From positions 1 through 33,435 of the forward strand of contig CAAEDN010000003.1 of assembly GCA_900754615.1 (NCBI GenBank): a stretch of 33,435 bases of DNA. Direction: 5' to 3'. The notes beneath the pieces were generated by a model. That model saw nothing but the letters and a program-made list of their open reading frames with translations. It was not told where the DNA came from and searched no databases. Below are positions 1 through 7,963 of this stretch, in pieces. Position 1 is the first letter of the stretch. Each line of letters begins with the position of its first letter. The DNA is from an uncultured Holdemanella sp. (GTDB lineage Bacteria; Bacillota_I; Bacilli_A; Erysipelotrichales; Erysipelotrichaceae). The position numbers and the translations under genes are program-made.

Positions 1-15
1 TAAGAGTAAAAAAAT

Positions 16-81
16 AATGAAAATAGACATCTTATTTTAGTGCGCCTAAAAAGACGGTAAGGTTAGATGTGTATTTTCATT
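16..81. terminator. Imperfect palindrome, probable bidirectional terminator
   Basis: Two 17-base arms (16-32 and 65-81) are reverse complements apart from one mismatch. A second 6-bp stem (35-40 with 46-51, loop of five bases) sits between them. A-rich sequence precedes the left arm and a T-run follows the right arm, so either strand would yield a hairpin plus U-tract. It probably ends transcription of a gene lying to the left of the window and backs up the terminator of the CBS gene. A structured or mobile element end is a less likely alternative. Confidence 0.5.
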
Positions 82-162
82 TTTTGTTTATATTAAAGCT
101 AATCGAGCAAAAAGAAAGGAGCTGAACTCCATAAGTAATAAAATTTACTTACTCGTTACAGC
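81..162 (+). repeat. 82-bp inverted repeat, left copy
   Basis: Positions 81-162 match the reverse complement of 33354-33435 with only two mismatches (at 86 and 106). The match includes the terminator hairpin but runs some 25 bases beyond its U-tract, so it is more than two convergent terminators of similar shape. The two copies face each other across the whole window. Confidence 0.9.
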
Positions 163-168
163 CCCTTT
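107..168 (-). terminator. Rho-independent terminator of the liv operon/CBS gene
   Basis: Read on the minus strand just after the TAG at 172-174, the outer stem GGGGCTG/CAGCTCC (one G-U pair) encloses an inner 7-bp stem TAAGTAA/TTACTTA. A U-rich tract follows at 107-116. This terminator is the core of an 82-bp sequence that is repeated almost exactly at the right end of the window. Confidence 0.8.
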
Positions 169-171
169 TTT

Positions 172-822
172 CTATTTATCACGAACAAAGCACTCTAATA
201 CTTTATAGCCTTTTCGCTCTAAGTCTGCTTGTAAATCATCTGGTTCAGTAGTATCACAACGAATGACTAGATTGGCAATTCCATCTTCAAAAGAATACAC
301 ACCAATATGATTGATATTCACGTTATTCTCAACAAAAATTTCCGATAATTTACCAATCGCACCAATCTCATCTTTTACGGCAACCGTAATTCTTGAACCC
401 ACTTCATCCCATCCAAGAACATTCAAGAAACATTTAAACACATCATTCTGCGTTACAATACCTGTAACTTCTCCAGATGTATTTGTGACAGGTAAACATC
501 CAATGTTGTTTTTCAACATCTTCTGTGTTGCATATTCCATCAATTCATTTTCATCCACAGAAATGACTTTTTTGACCATAATGGTACTTACAGTTGTCTT
601 TGACAATAAATAATTCAATTCATATATACTTAAGCTTGTCGCATTTGAAGTTCCTGAATTTGAAATCATGCCCTCTGTAATCAAGCCAATCAATTTTCCT
701 TTTTCAACAATAGGAACACGGTGAATTCCCTTTTCCTTCATTAAATCAATGATTTGTGAAATCGTTGAATCTGGTTCAGCACATATAACATTTTTTGTCA
801 TATAATCCTTAACTTTAAACAT
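172..822 (-). CDS. AcuB-like CBS-ACT domain protein
   Basis: A 216-residue cytoplasmic protein with two CBS domains (about residues 7-60 and 80-135) followed by an ACT domain (about 143-213). CBS pairs usually bind adenine nucleotides and ACT domains usually bind amino acids, so a sensor role is likely. The architecture matches the AcuB family, named after acetoin utilisation in Bacillus, though that pathway is not present here. It is the last gene of the liv operon: the start lies 6 bases after the livF stop, with AGGAGG overlapping the end of livF. The context suggests it senses imported leucine/isoleucine/valine or cell energy state and modulates transport or metabolism. This is inference; the ligand cannot be read from the sequence. 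Confidence 0.85.
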   Translation of the reverse strand: MFKVKDYMTKNVICAEPDSTISQIIDLMKEKGIHRVPIVEKGKLIGLITEGMISNSGTSNATSLSIYELNYLLSKTTVSTIMVKKVISVDENELMEYATQKMLKNNIGCLPVTNTSGEVTGIVTQNDVFKCFLNVLGWDEVGSRITVAVKDEIGAIGKLSEIFVENNVNINHIGVYSFEDGIANLVIRCDTTEPDDLQADLERKGYKVLECFVRDK

Positions 823-828
823 ATTTTA

Positions 829-1539
829 TTATCCTCCTAGATATGCCTTTTGAACATCAGGACTCTTCGCTAATTCTTCGCCCGTTCCCGACATAACAAC
901 TTTTCCAGTTTCTAATACATAGGCACGATGTGCTATTGATAATGCCATTTTCGCATTTTGTTCAACCAATAAAACTGTCGTGCCTGCTTTATTGATTTCT
1001 TCAATGATATTAAAGATTTCTTTAACTAATATTGGAGCAAGCCCCATACTAGGTTCATCTAAAAGCAACAATTTAGGTTTTGCCATTAAAGCACGTCCCA
1101 TAGCTAACATCTGCTGCTCTCCACCTGATAAAGTTGAAGCATCTTGATTCATACGTTCTTTTAAAATAGGAAACTGTTCACAAACTTTTTCATAATCCTG
1201 CTTGATTCCATCTTTATCCTTTCTTAAAAAAGCACCCATCATCAAATTTTCATATACACTCATACCCGTAAAGATTCGACGTCCCTCTGGTACTTGGGTT
1301 AAACCCATTTCAACAATATGTTTAGGATTTGCCTTCATAATGGATTCATTTAAGAAATTCACTTCACCACTTGTCTTTTTTACAATGCCACTAATTGACT
1401 GCATCATTGTAGTTTTTCCAGCTCCATTGGCACCTATTAACGCTACGATTTCACCTTCATTCACTTCTAGGCTAATCCCTTTTAAAGCTTCAATTACACC
1501 ATAATGCACATGAAGATCTTTTATTTCTAACATTGCCAT
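829..1539 (-). CDS. Branched-chain amino acid ABC transporter ATP-binding protein LivF
   Basis: A 236-residue cytoplasmic ATPase that pairs with LivG to power uptake of leucine, isoleucine and valine. Visible motifs are Walker A (GANGAGKT), the ABC signature (LSGGEQQ) and Walker B followed by the catalytic glutamate (LLLLDEPSMGL). Its length and the ending typical of LivF (residues near QKAYLGG) fit the family. The ATG is 1 base after the livG stop and is preceded by GGAGAGGAG inside the end of livG, so translation is probably coupled. The gene order livK-H-M-G-F is the standard one. Confidence 0.96.
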   Translation of the reverse strand: MAMLEIKDLHVHYGVIEALKGISLEVNEGEIVALIGANGAGKTTMMQSISGIVKKTSGEVNFLNESIMKANPKHIVEMGLTQVPEGRRIFTGMSVYENLMMGAFLRKDKDGIKQDYEKVCEQFPILKERMNQDASTLSGGEQQMLAMGRALMAKPKLLLLDEPSMGLAPILVKEIFNIIEEINKAGTTVLLVEQNAKMALSIAHRAYVLETGKVVMSGTGEELAKSPDVQKAYLGG

Positions 1540-1540
1540 A

Positions 1541-2320
1541 CTAGATCTCCTCTCCTAAGTATGCCTTAACTACAAATTCGTTTTGTTTGATTTCTTCAGG
1601 CGTACCATTTGCTATCATTTTACCATAGTTCAAAACATAGATGCGCTCACAGATTTTCATAACCAAAGACATATCATGTTCAATGAGGATAACTGTCAAT
1701 TTATATTTTTCTCGAATATGATCAATCAAATCCGTTAATTCCTTTGTTTCCTGCGGATTCATGCCAGCTGCCGGCTCATCCAAATAAAGAATTTTTGGTT
1801 GAATCGCCAAGGCACGAGCAATCTCCAACCGTCTCTGTTTACCATAAGGAAGATTGGTAGCTAATTCATTTCTTAAAGAATATAATCCAACTTCTTTTAA
1901 TAATTCTTCCGCCTTTTCTTCGACCCACTTTTCTTCTTTATAATACGTAGGCAAACGTAAAATTGCAGCTAAGCTTCCATAACGAATATTCTTATGCATT
2001 GCAACCTTAACATTTTCTAAAACGGTCATCGATTTAAATAAACGGATATTCTGAAAGGTACGTGCAACACCTAAATTTGTGATTTTATAAGGCTTTAATC
2101 CACCAATTTGAATACTTTTATCTTGATCCATTAATTCAATCAATCCACTACTCGGTTCATATACACCTGTCAGCAAGTTAAACAATGTTGTTTTGCCCGC
2201 ACCATTGGGCCCAATCAAACCAATAAGCTCACCCTCGTTGATTGTCATAGATACGTTAGAGACTGCACAAAGACCACCAAAATTCTTTGTCAGATTTTTA
2301 ACATTTAAAATCGTTCTCAT
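1541..2320 (-). CDS. Branched-chain amino acid ABC transporter ATP-binding protein LivG
   Basis: A 259-residue ABC ATPase with Walker A (GPNGAGKT), a variant signature (LPYGKQRRLEIARAL) and Walker B (ILYLDEPAAGMNP), all characteristic of LivG. It forms the ATPase pair with LivF beneath the LivH/LivM channel. The start overlaps the livM stop by four bases (ATGA), with AAAGGAG upstream, which indicates translational coupling. The non-canonical signature without LSGG is normal for LivG, not a defect. Confidence 0.96.
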   Translation of the reverse strand: MRTILNVKNLTKNFGGLCAVSNVSMTINEGELIGLIGPNGAGKTTLFNLLTGVYEPSSGLIELMDQDKSIQIGGLKPYKITNLGVARTFQNIRLFKSMTVLENVKVAMHKNIRYGSLAAILRLPTYYKEEKWVEEKAEELLKEVGLYSLRNELATNLPYGKQRRLEIARALAIQPKILYLDEPAAGMNPQETKELTDLIDHIREKYKLTVILIEHDMSLVMKICERIYVLNYGKMIANGTPEEIKQNEFVVKAYLGEEI

Positions 2321-3273
2321 GCAGATTTCTCCTTTCGCTTATCAAACATTTTCTTAAAAGACAATTCTTTTGTTCCTAAAATTCCTGTTGGCTTAAAAAT
2401 CATAATTCCAACCAGTGCCAAGCCATAAATAATCATTCGAATTTCTGAGAAGTTTGCCAAAACAACATTGATAATACCAATCGCAACAGCTGCCAAGACA
2501 CTTGATGTCATAGAACCCATACCACCAAATACGACCATAACCAAAATATCGATCGACTTATTGAACGTGAATTGATCCGGTTTAATAACATAGAAATTAC
2601 ATGCGAATAAAGCACCAGCTAAAGAGGCTAGCAATGCTCCAATCACAAAGGCAATAACCTTATACTTTGTTGTATTGATACCCATAGCTTCACTGGCAAT
2701 TTCATCTTCACGAATCGACAAACAGGCACGTCCTGGAGCTGAATGAGTAAAATTACATACTACAATAATTGAAATAACCGCGCAGATAAACAACATTGGA
2801 AAAGTCGTTAATCTAGGAATACCACTAAGTCCTGCTGCACCATTTGTGATTTCCATATTCTGTACTAAGATACGTACAATTTCAGCAAAACCTAAAGTCG
2901 CAATTGCCAAATAGTCCCCTCTTAAACGTAATGTTGGAATCGATACAATCAAAGCTACAATGGTTGAAAGTACAAAGCCAATCAAAACACCTATTACTAA
3001 ACCTGTTATATTGGGCATCATTTTAACCATAATACCAGCACAATATGCGCCAATACACATAAACCCGGCATGACCTAACGAGAACTGTCCACATACACCA
3101 ATGACTAAGTTTAATGAAACAGCTAAAATAATATTAATGAAGATATTATATAAAGTAATTGAATAATAAGATCCAATAATTCCAACCTTCATTAAAATGG
3201 TTAAAACCACAAAAGATACGATAGAAAGTAAAAGCCAAGCTAAATTTGCTTTATTCAATAATTCTTTACGCAT
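2317..3273 (-). CDS. Branched-chain amino acid ABC transporter permease LivM
   Basis: A 318-residue integral membrane protein with about nine hydrophobic helices. It has the LivM/LivH signatures: a GQFSLGHAGFM segment near residue 65 and the cytoplasmic EAMGINTTKYK loop that contacts the ATPases, followed by FGGMGS. A start with AAGGTG seven bases upstream lies 3 bases after the livH stop. Together with LivH it forms the translocation path for branched-chain amino acids. Confidence 0.95.
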   Translation of the reverse strand: MRKELLNKANLAWLLLSIVSFVVLTILMKVGIIGSYYSITLYNIFINIILAVSLNLVIGVCGQFSLGHAGFMCIGAYCAGIMVKMMPNITGLVIGVLIGFVLSTIVALIVSIPTLRLRGDYLAIATLGFAEIVRILVQNMEITNGAAGLSGIPRLTTFPMLFICAVISIIVVCNFTHSAPGRACLSIREDEIASEAMGINTTKYKVIAFVIGALLASLAGALFACNFYVIKPDQFTFNKSIDILVMVVFGGMGSMTSSVLAAVAIGIINVVLANFSEIRMIIYGLALVGIMIFKPTGILGTKELSFKKMFDKRKEKSA

Positions 3274-3276
3274 GTC

Positions 3277-4155
3277 TTACACCTTCTCTCTTACGTTCTT
3301 ACCTAATAAACCAGCTGGTTTTAAGATAAGAATTAAAATCAATATAATGTAGACAATCGCATCTTTATATAGGGAGCTTCCATAAGCTGTAACCATTGTT
3401 TCGGCAATACCAATAAACAATCCACCAATCATAGCACCCGGAATACTTCCAATACCACCAAATACAGCGGCAATAAATGCTTTTAAACCTGGAGTCATAC
3501 CCATTAATGGATTGATTGAATTGTAGTAAATACCTACCAAGACACCGGCAACACCTGCTAGAGCAGATCCTAATAAAAATGTAAAGGATATTGTCTTATC
3601 TACATCGATTCCCATTAAACGAGCTGCATCTTCATCTACACTTACAGCACGCATAGCACGTCCCATTTTTGTTTTTTGAACAATGAACTGTAATACAACC
3701 ATTAACACAACGGTGATCACAAAAATATAAACTTGCTGCATTGTAATTGTAACAAGGCCTAAATGAAAAGATGCATTCGTTAATAATTTAGGATATGTTC
3801 TTACTTCACTACCCATAATATATTGTGTTGCATACTCTAAAACATAACTTACACCAATGGCTGTAATTAATGCGGTAATACGTGTCGCATGACGCAATGG
3901 TTTATAAGCAATGCGCTCAATCAATACACCTACAACACCACAGAAAATCATTGAAATCAATAATGCTGGAAAAAAACCTAGGCCACAATAAGTTGTAATC
4001 AAAAATGCACAATAAGCACCTAACATATAGATATCGCCATGAGCAAAGTTGATCAGTTTAATAATTCCATAAACCATGGTATATCCTAAGGCAATCAATG
4101 CATAAATACTACCCAAGGATAGACCATTGACTAGTTGTTGTAAAAAAGCTGTCAT
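3277..4155 (-). CDS. Branched-chain amino acid ABC transporter permease LivH
   Basis: A 292-residue permease with about eight membrane helices. It carries the LivH N-terminus (LVNGLSLGSIYALIALGYTMVYGI), LINFAHGDIYMLGAY, the ATPase-contact loop (DAARLMGIDVDKT) and FGGIGSIPGAM. It is preceded by AAGGAGG and separated from livK by a terminator-like hairpin, so it is probably made at a lower level than the binding protein. Confidence 0.95.
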   Translation of the reverse strand: MTAFLQQLVNGLSLGSIYALIALGYTMVYGIIKLINFAHGDIYMLGAYCAFLITTYCGLGFFPALLISMIFCGVVGVLIERIAYKPLRHATRITALITAIGVSYVLEYATQYIMGSEVRTYPKLLTNASFHLGLVTITMQQVYIFVITVVLMVVLQFIVQKTKMGRAMRAVSVDEDAARLMGIDVDKTISFTFLLGSALAGVAGVLVGIYYNSINPLMGMTPGLKAFIAAVFGGIGSIPGAMIGGLFIGIAETMVTAYGSSLYKDAIVYIILILILILKPAGLLGKNVREKV

Positions 4156-4170
4156 ATTAACCTCCTTATT

Positions 4171-4198
4171 AAAAAAGAGGGGGAATTGTTCCCCCTTT
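4171..4198 (-). terminator. Intra-operon terminator/attenuator between livK and livH
   Basis: On the minus strand a perfect 8-bp GC-rich stem (4189-4196 with 4178-4185, loop of three) is followed by C and six T residues. It lies 10 bases after the livK stop and before the livH ribosome site. Partial read-through would give high binding protein and less permease/ATPase. Confidence 0.85.
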
Positions 4199-4208
4199 GA
4201 ACAAAGAC

Positions 4209-5381
4209 TTATTTATTTGGATCTACTGAAACGGCTTCCGTTTGAACACCATCTACTAAGTTAACAACTAACACAGACTTTTTAGGTGAATGTGTTTTGT
4301 CAAAAGTGAATGAACCAGTTAAACCATCAAATTTAGTATCGGCAATTGCCTTTTGTAGATCAGCACCTGTTTTACCCGCTTTTTCTAAAGCTTGTAAACC
4401 TAAATTAGTAGCATCGTAAGTTAATGCAGAGAACATATTTGGAGCTTCACCATATTCTTTAGTATAAGCATCTACAAATGCAGTTAAATCATCACTTGCA
4501 TTAACTGTAGTATAAGCAGTTGAATAGTAGCAGTTATTTAAGTTTTCTTTACCAGCTAATTCAGCTAATTTTTCAGATTCAAATCCATCAGCACCTAAGA
4601 TTGTGCAATCCATACCAGCTTCACGAGCTTGTTTAATAATCAAACCAGCTTCTGAATAGTAACCAGCAATAAATAATACATCCGCACCTTTATCTTTTAC
4701 TTTAGTGATGATACCGGCAAAATCTGTATCTTTAGCATTATAGCTTTCTGTAGCTACAACTTCTCCACCCAAATCTTCAAATTTTTGTGTAAATACTTTA
4801 GTAAGACCCTTTCCATAATCACTAACTTCATTGATAATTACGGCTTTTTTCTTACCCAAGTTTTCATATCCAAATTGAGCCATTGCCTTACCTTGATATG
4901 AATCTTCAAAACAAATACGGAATGCATATTCATAAGGAGAATCCCCATTCATTGTTGCATCTACCTGAGTAGCAGATGGCGAAATAACGGGAACCTGGTT
5001 TTGGTCCGCTACTGGATATGTAGCGATAGAAGCACCTGAAGTTGCTGGCCCAACCACAAAGGCTACACCATCTTCAGTCATTAATTTTGTAGCAGCTGAA
5101 GTTGATTCACTCGCATCCCCTTTGTTGTCCATTTTGACAGCTTTTACTTTATATTTTGAATCCTTGTTTGCGTTATATTGCTTAATTGCCAATTGAGCTC
5201 CCTTATACTCAGCTTGACCATAAGAAGCTACAGCACCAGATAATTCATAGTTCAAACCAATTTTGACTGTATCTCCCTCTTTTAATTCAGTTGCGGCTGT
5301 TCCTCCACCAGAACTACATCCGACTAACATACTTAATGCGACAGCACTTGAAGCAAACGTTTTTAATAATTTACCTTTCAT
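4209..5381 (-). CDS. Branched-chain amino acid-binding lipoprotein (LivK/LivJ type)
   Basis: A 390-residue extracytoplasmic substrate-binding protein. The N-terminus has a lysine start, a hydrophobic stretch and a lipobox (LSMLVGC, cysteine at residue 22) followed by a serine/glycine linker, so it should be anchored to the outer face of the membrane as a lipoprotein. The mature part is a periplasmic-binding-protein type 1 fold typical of Leu/Ile/Val receptors, with VKIGLNYELSGAVASYG at the start and VVGPATSGASIA at the ligand site. It has its own promoter with a cre-like site and is separated by a terminator from the permease genes. Substrate specificity within the Leu/Ile/Val/amide family is not certain. 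Confidence 0.94.
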   Translation of the reverse strand: MKGKLLKTFASSAVALSMLVGCSSGGGTAATELKEGDTVKIGLNYELSGAVASYGQAEYKGAQLAIKQYNANKDSKYKVKAVKMDNKGDASESTSAATKLMTEDGVAFVVGPATSGASIATYPVADQNQVPVISPSATQVDATMNGDSPYEYAFRICFEDSYQGKAMAQFGYENLGKKKAVIINEVSDYGKGLTKVFTQKFEDLGGEVVATESYNAKDTDFAGIITKVKDKGADVLFIAGYYSEAGLIIKQAREAGMDCTILGADGFESEKLAELAGKENLNNCYYSTAYTTVNASDDLTAFVDAYTKEYGEAPNMFSALTYDATNLGLQALEKAGKTGADLQKAIADTKFDGLTGSFTFDKTHSPKKSVLVVNLVDGVQTEAVSVDPNK

Positions 5382-5410
5382 AATCTATACCTCCCTCGAG
5401 TTGTACAGAT

Positions 5411-5439
5411 ATAATAACGCAAGCGGAAAACGTTTTCAA
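5411..5439 (-). promoter_or_regulatory. livK promoter with overlapping cre-like operator
   Basis: Minus-strand -35 TTGAAA (5434-5439), a 17-base spacer and -10 TATTAT (5411-5416). The perfect 12-base palindrome GAAAACGTTTTC (5426-5437) overlaps the -35. Read as TGAAAACGTTTTCC it fits the CcpA cre consensus TGWNANCGNTNWCA except at the last base. Its position over the -35 element predicts repression of the liv operon by CcpA. A LacI-family regulator with a similar site is an alternative. Confidence 0.7.
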
Positions 5440-5517
5440 GCTTTTTTTACATTTTATTACAACTAATTTTACATTTAGTTTTATATTTTACATCATTTTC
5501 AAACTCTTTCTTTACAC

Positions 5518-5552
5518 AAAAAAATAGCCAAAGTTTTTAAACTCTAGCTATT
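5518..5552 (-). terminator. Terminator downstream of groEL
   Basis: On the minus strand, 10 bases beyond the groEL stop, a hairpin with arms at 5539-5552 and 5523-5536 (two imperfect pairs) is followed by a run of seven T residues. Confidence 0.8.
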
Positions 5553-5562
5553 CAATCAACTA

Positions 5563-7176
5563 TTAATACATTCCCTGAGGCATTGCAGGTGCTGGTTCAT
5601 CTTTATCGATTTTTGCAACTCCAGCCTCTGTTGTCAAGAATAAGGCTGAAATACTTGAAGCATTCATCAATGCATTACGAGTTACCTTTGTAGGATCAAT
5701 GATACCTGATTCAATCATATTTACCCATTGGCCATTTTTAGCATCAAATCCGACATTTTCATCAGCTTCTTTTTGTTTCTCAACAATTTCTTCACTGTTA
5801 TATCCAGCATTATCAGCAATCTGTGCAATTGGAGCTAACAATGCATCAAATACAACTTTAATACCTTTTTGTACATCCACTACATCTGATTTTACTTCAT
5901 CTTTCAAAGCCACATAAGCCTTTACTAAACAAGCTCCACCACCTACGACAATACCTTCACTAACAGCAGCACGAGTTGAGTTCAATGCATCTTCAATACG
6001 AAGTTTCTTTTCTTTTAATTCGCTTTCAGTTGCAGCACCCACTTTAATGATCGCAACACCATTTGATAATTTACCTAAACGCTCTGCCATACGTTTCTTA
6101 TCATAATCACTTGTAGTGTTTTCCATCTGTGCTTCAATTTCTGCAACACGAGCAGCCACTTCTTCTTTACTTCCAGCTCCACCAATCATTGTCGTATTAT
6201 CTTTTGTGACAACGATCTTTTTAACAGTACCTAAATCCGACAACTGCATATCTTTTAATTCCATATTCAAATCTTTTGAATAGAATTTAGCACCTGTCAT
6301 AATCGCAATATCCTGCAACATTTCTTTTTGGTTATCCCCAAATCCAGGAGCCTTAGTCGCAACAACATTAAATGTTCCACGAAGTTTATTTAATGCCAAA
6401 GTTGAAACCACTTCATTTTCTAGATCTTCTGCGATAATCAATAAAGAACGGTTTGCCTGAACCAATTGTTCAAGTAAAGGCAAGATTTCCTGAATATTTG
6501 TGATTTTTTGATCTGTTACTAAAACATAAGCATTTTCCATTGTAGCTTCCATCTTTTCACGATCACTGACCATATATGGAGAAACATATCCCTTGTCATA
6601 CTGCATACCTTCGCTAATTTCAAGTTCTGTTTCAAATCCCTTTGAATCATCTGTTGAAATAACACCATCACGACCAACTTTTTCCATCGCATCCGCAATG
6701 ATTTTACCAATTTCTTCCGAACCAGATGAAATTGTCGCAACATTGGCAATATCTTTACTGCTTTCTACTTTTTTAGACACGGACAAGATATATTCACTAA
6801 CAGCCTTAGCTGCTTTTTCAATACCTTCACGCATCAATACGGGGTTTGCTCCACGATCAACTTGACGTAAGCCATTTTCAATCATACTTTGAGCTAAAAT
6901 GGTAGCTGTTGTTGTACCATCACCAGCTGTATCATTTGTCTTATTGGCAACTTCATACACCAATTTAGCACCCATATTTTCAAACTTATCTTCCAATTCA
7001 ATTTCTTTGGCAATACTTACACCATCGTTTGTGATCAATGGTGAACCATATTCCTTTTCAAGAACAACATTACGTCCCTTCGGACCTAAAGTAACACGAA
7101 CTGCATTTGCTAATGTGTTGACACCTCTTAACATGGATTCACGAGCATCTTTTGAAAAACGTACTTCTTTAGCCAT
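5563..7176 (-). CDS. 60-kDa chaperonin GroEL
   Basis: A 537-residue ATP-dependent folding chaperone that forms the double-ring cage with GroES as lid. Clear family motifs are VTLGPKGRNVVLEK, NDGVSIAKEIEL, the ATP-site AGDGTTTAT and the TRAAVSEGIVVGGG segment. It starts 16 bases after groES with AGGAGG. The C-terminus ends in PAPAMPQGMY and lacks the usual GGM repeats, so the tail inside the cavity is short and less glycine-rich than in Escherichia coli. Transcription comes from the CIRCE-controlled promoter ahead of groES. Confidence 0.98.
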   Translation of the reverse strand: MAKEVRFSKDARESMLRGVNTLANAVRVTLGPKGRNVVLEKEYGSPLITNDGVSIAKEIELEDKFENMGAKLVYEVANKTNDTAGDGTTTATILAQSMIENGLRQVDRGANPVLMREGIEKAAKAVSEYILSVSKKVESSKDIANVATISSGSEEIGKIIADAMEKVGRDGVISTDDSKGFETELEISEGMQYDKGYVSPYMVSDREKMEATMENAYVLVTDQKITNIQEILPLLEQLVQANRSLLIIAEDLENEVVSTLALNKLRGTFNVVATKAPGFGDNQKEMLQDIAIMTGAKFYSKDLNMELKDMQLSDLGTVKKIVVTKDNTTMIGGAGSKEEVAARVAEIEAQMENTTSDYDKKRMAERLGKLSNGVAIIKVGAATESELKEKKLRIEDALNSTRAAVSEGIVVGGGACLVKAYVALKDEVKSDVVDVQKGIKVVFDALLAPIAQIADNAGYNSEEIVEKQKEADENVGFDAKNGQWVNMIESGIIDPTKVTRNALMNASSISALFLTTEAGVAKIDKDEPAPAMPQGMY

Positions 7177-7192
7177 AATTCATTACCTCCTA

Positions 7193-7453
7193 CTACTTGC
7201 TTACTGCAATGATATCTTCATCTTTGATGACAATGAATTCTTCATCATCAATCTTCATTGTGGTTCCTGAATATTCTTTATATAAAACCTTATCACCACA
7301 AGCATATCCAGCATCTTTAACATCTGCACCAATACTTGCGACAACTGCAAGCTTTGACTTTTCTTTTCCACTCGTCAAAATGATTCCACTTGCCGTAGTT
7401 TTTTCTTCTTTCTCTTTCTTTAATAAAACATAATCATGTAAAGGTTGTAACAT
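7193..7453 (-). CDS. 10-kDa co-chaperonin GroES
   Basis: An 86-residue co-chaperonin. The N-terminus LQPLHDYVLLKKEKEEKTTASGIIL matches the GroES first strand and mobile loop, and VLYKEYSGTTMKIDDEEFIVIKDEDIIAV matches the C-terminal half. It is a little shorter than most GroES (about 94). AAAGGAGG precedes the ATG. It is the first gene of the groES-groEL operon, under two CIRCE elements. Confidence 0.97.
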   Translation of the reverse strand: MLQPLHDYVLLKKEKEEKTTASGIILTSGKEKSKLAVVASIGADVKDAGYACGDKVLYKEYSGTTMKIDDEEFIVIKDEDIIAVSK

Positions 7454-7467
7454 AATTCATCCTCCTT

Positions 7468-7494
7468 TTAGCACTTAACTGTTCTAACTGCTAA
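7468..7494. promoter_or_regulatory. CIRCE element 1 (HrcA operator), promoter-distal
   Basis: TTAGCACTT, nine bases, AACTGCTAA: the 9-9-9 architecture of CIRCE, whose consensus is TTAGCACTC-N9-GAGTGCTAA. The arms have one mismatch to perfect symmetry. It lies between the -10 and the groES ribosome site, where HrcA would block transcription and where the hairpin would also lie in the mRNA leader. Confidence 0.88.
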
Positions 7495-7499
7495 ATACT

Positions 7500-7527
7500 A
7501 TTATACTCATTTTTAGCACTGATGCAA
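7500..7527 (-). promoter_or_regulatory. groES-groEL promoter
   Basis: A perfect minus-strand -10 TATAAT (7500-7505) lies 16 bases from a weak -35 TTGCAT (7522-7527). It is sandwiched between two CIRCE elements, so sigma-A transcription under HrcA control is expected. Confidence 0.75.
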
Positions 7528-7539
7528 CAAGTTTGCTAA
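7513..7539. promoter_or_regulatory. CIRCE element 2 (HrcA operator), over the -35
   Basis: TTAGCACTG, nine bases, GTTTGCTAA: a second, more degenerate 9-9-9 CIRCE element exactly 45 bp from the first. It covers the likely -35 of the groES promoter. Confidence 0.72.
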
Positions 7540-7548
7540 AATTTAACA

Positions 7549-7576
7549 AAAGAAAATGGCGAGGATCACTCGCCAT
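7549..7576 (-). terminator. atp operon terminator overlapping the atpC stop
   Basis: A perfect 8-bp stem ATGGCGAG/CTCGCCAT (7569-7576 with 7556-7563) with a 5-base loop is followed on the minus strand by TTTCTTTT. The last codons of atpC form one arm and its TGA (7566-7568) sits in the loop. Confidence 0.88.
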
Positions 7577-7961
7577 ATACATGAATTCTATTAATTGCTC
7601 TTTCCAATGATAACTGAGCTCTTTTTAGATTCGTATTTGAATCTTTTTTCTCTAAACGCGCTTTAGCACGTTCCATTGATTTTTTTGCACGCTCAAGATC
7701 GATATCTTTTTTTCCTTCGATCGCATCAGCTAGAATCATGCCTTCATTTTTACTGAATTGTAAAAAGCCACCTGAAATCGCATAGATTTCTTCTTCATCA
7801 TTTTCATTCTTTAAAACAAGCTTGCAAGGAACTAAAGATGCAAAGATTGGCATATGATTTGGTAAAATTGTCGTTTCCCCAATCACTGTCTTTACATGAA
7901 TACTCTTGACTTCCTGCTTTAAATATTCGCCTTTTGGTGTTACTACTTTAAAAGCAATCAT
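7566..7961 (-). CDS. ATP synthase F1 subunit epsilon AtpC
   Basis: A 131-residue subunit of the central stalk that couples rotation to catalysis and can inhibit ATP hydrolysis. The N-terminal beta-sandwich is recognisable (VVTPKGEYLKQEV, GETTILPNHMPIFASL, ISGGFLQFSKN). A C-terminal helical hairpin rich in Lys, Arg, Ala and Glu follows (about 90-128). It is the last gene of the operon, 2 bases after the atpD stop. Confidence 0.96.
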   Translation of the reverse strand: MIAFKVVTPKGEYLKQEVKSIHVKTVIGETTILPNHMPIFASLVPCKLVLKNENDEEEIYAISGGFLQFSKNEGMILADAIEGKKDIDLERAKKSMERAKARLEKKDSNTNLKRAQLSLERAINRIHVYGE

Positions 7962-7963
7962 GA

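Noticed and set aside
5382..5562. T-box or other amino acid riboswitch before livK
   Set aside because: The predicted leader is about 22 bases, too short for a T-box, and no specifier or antiterminator structure is seen.
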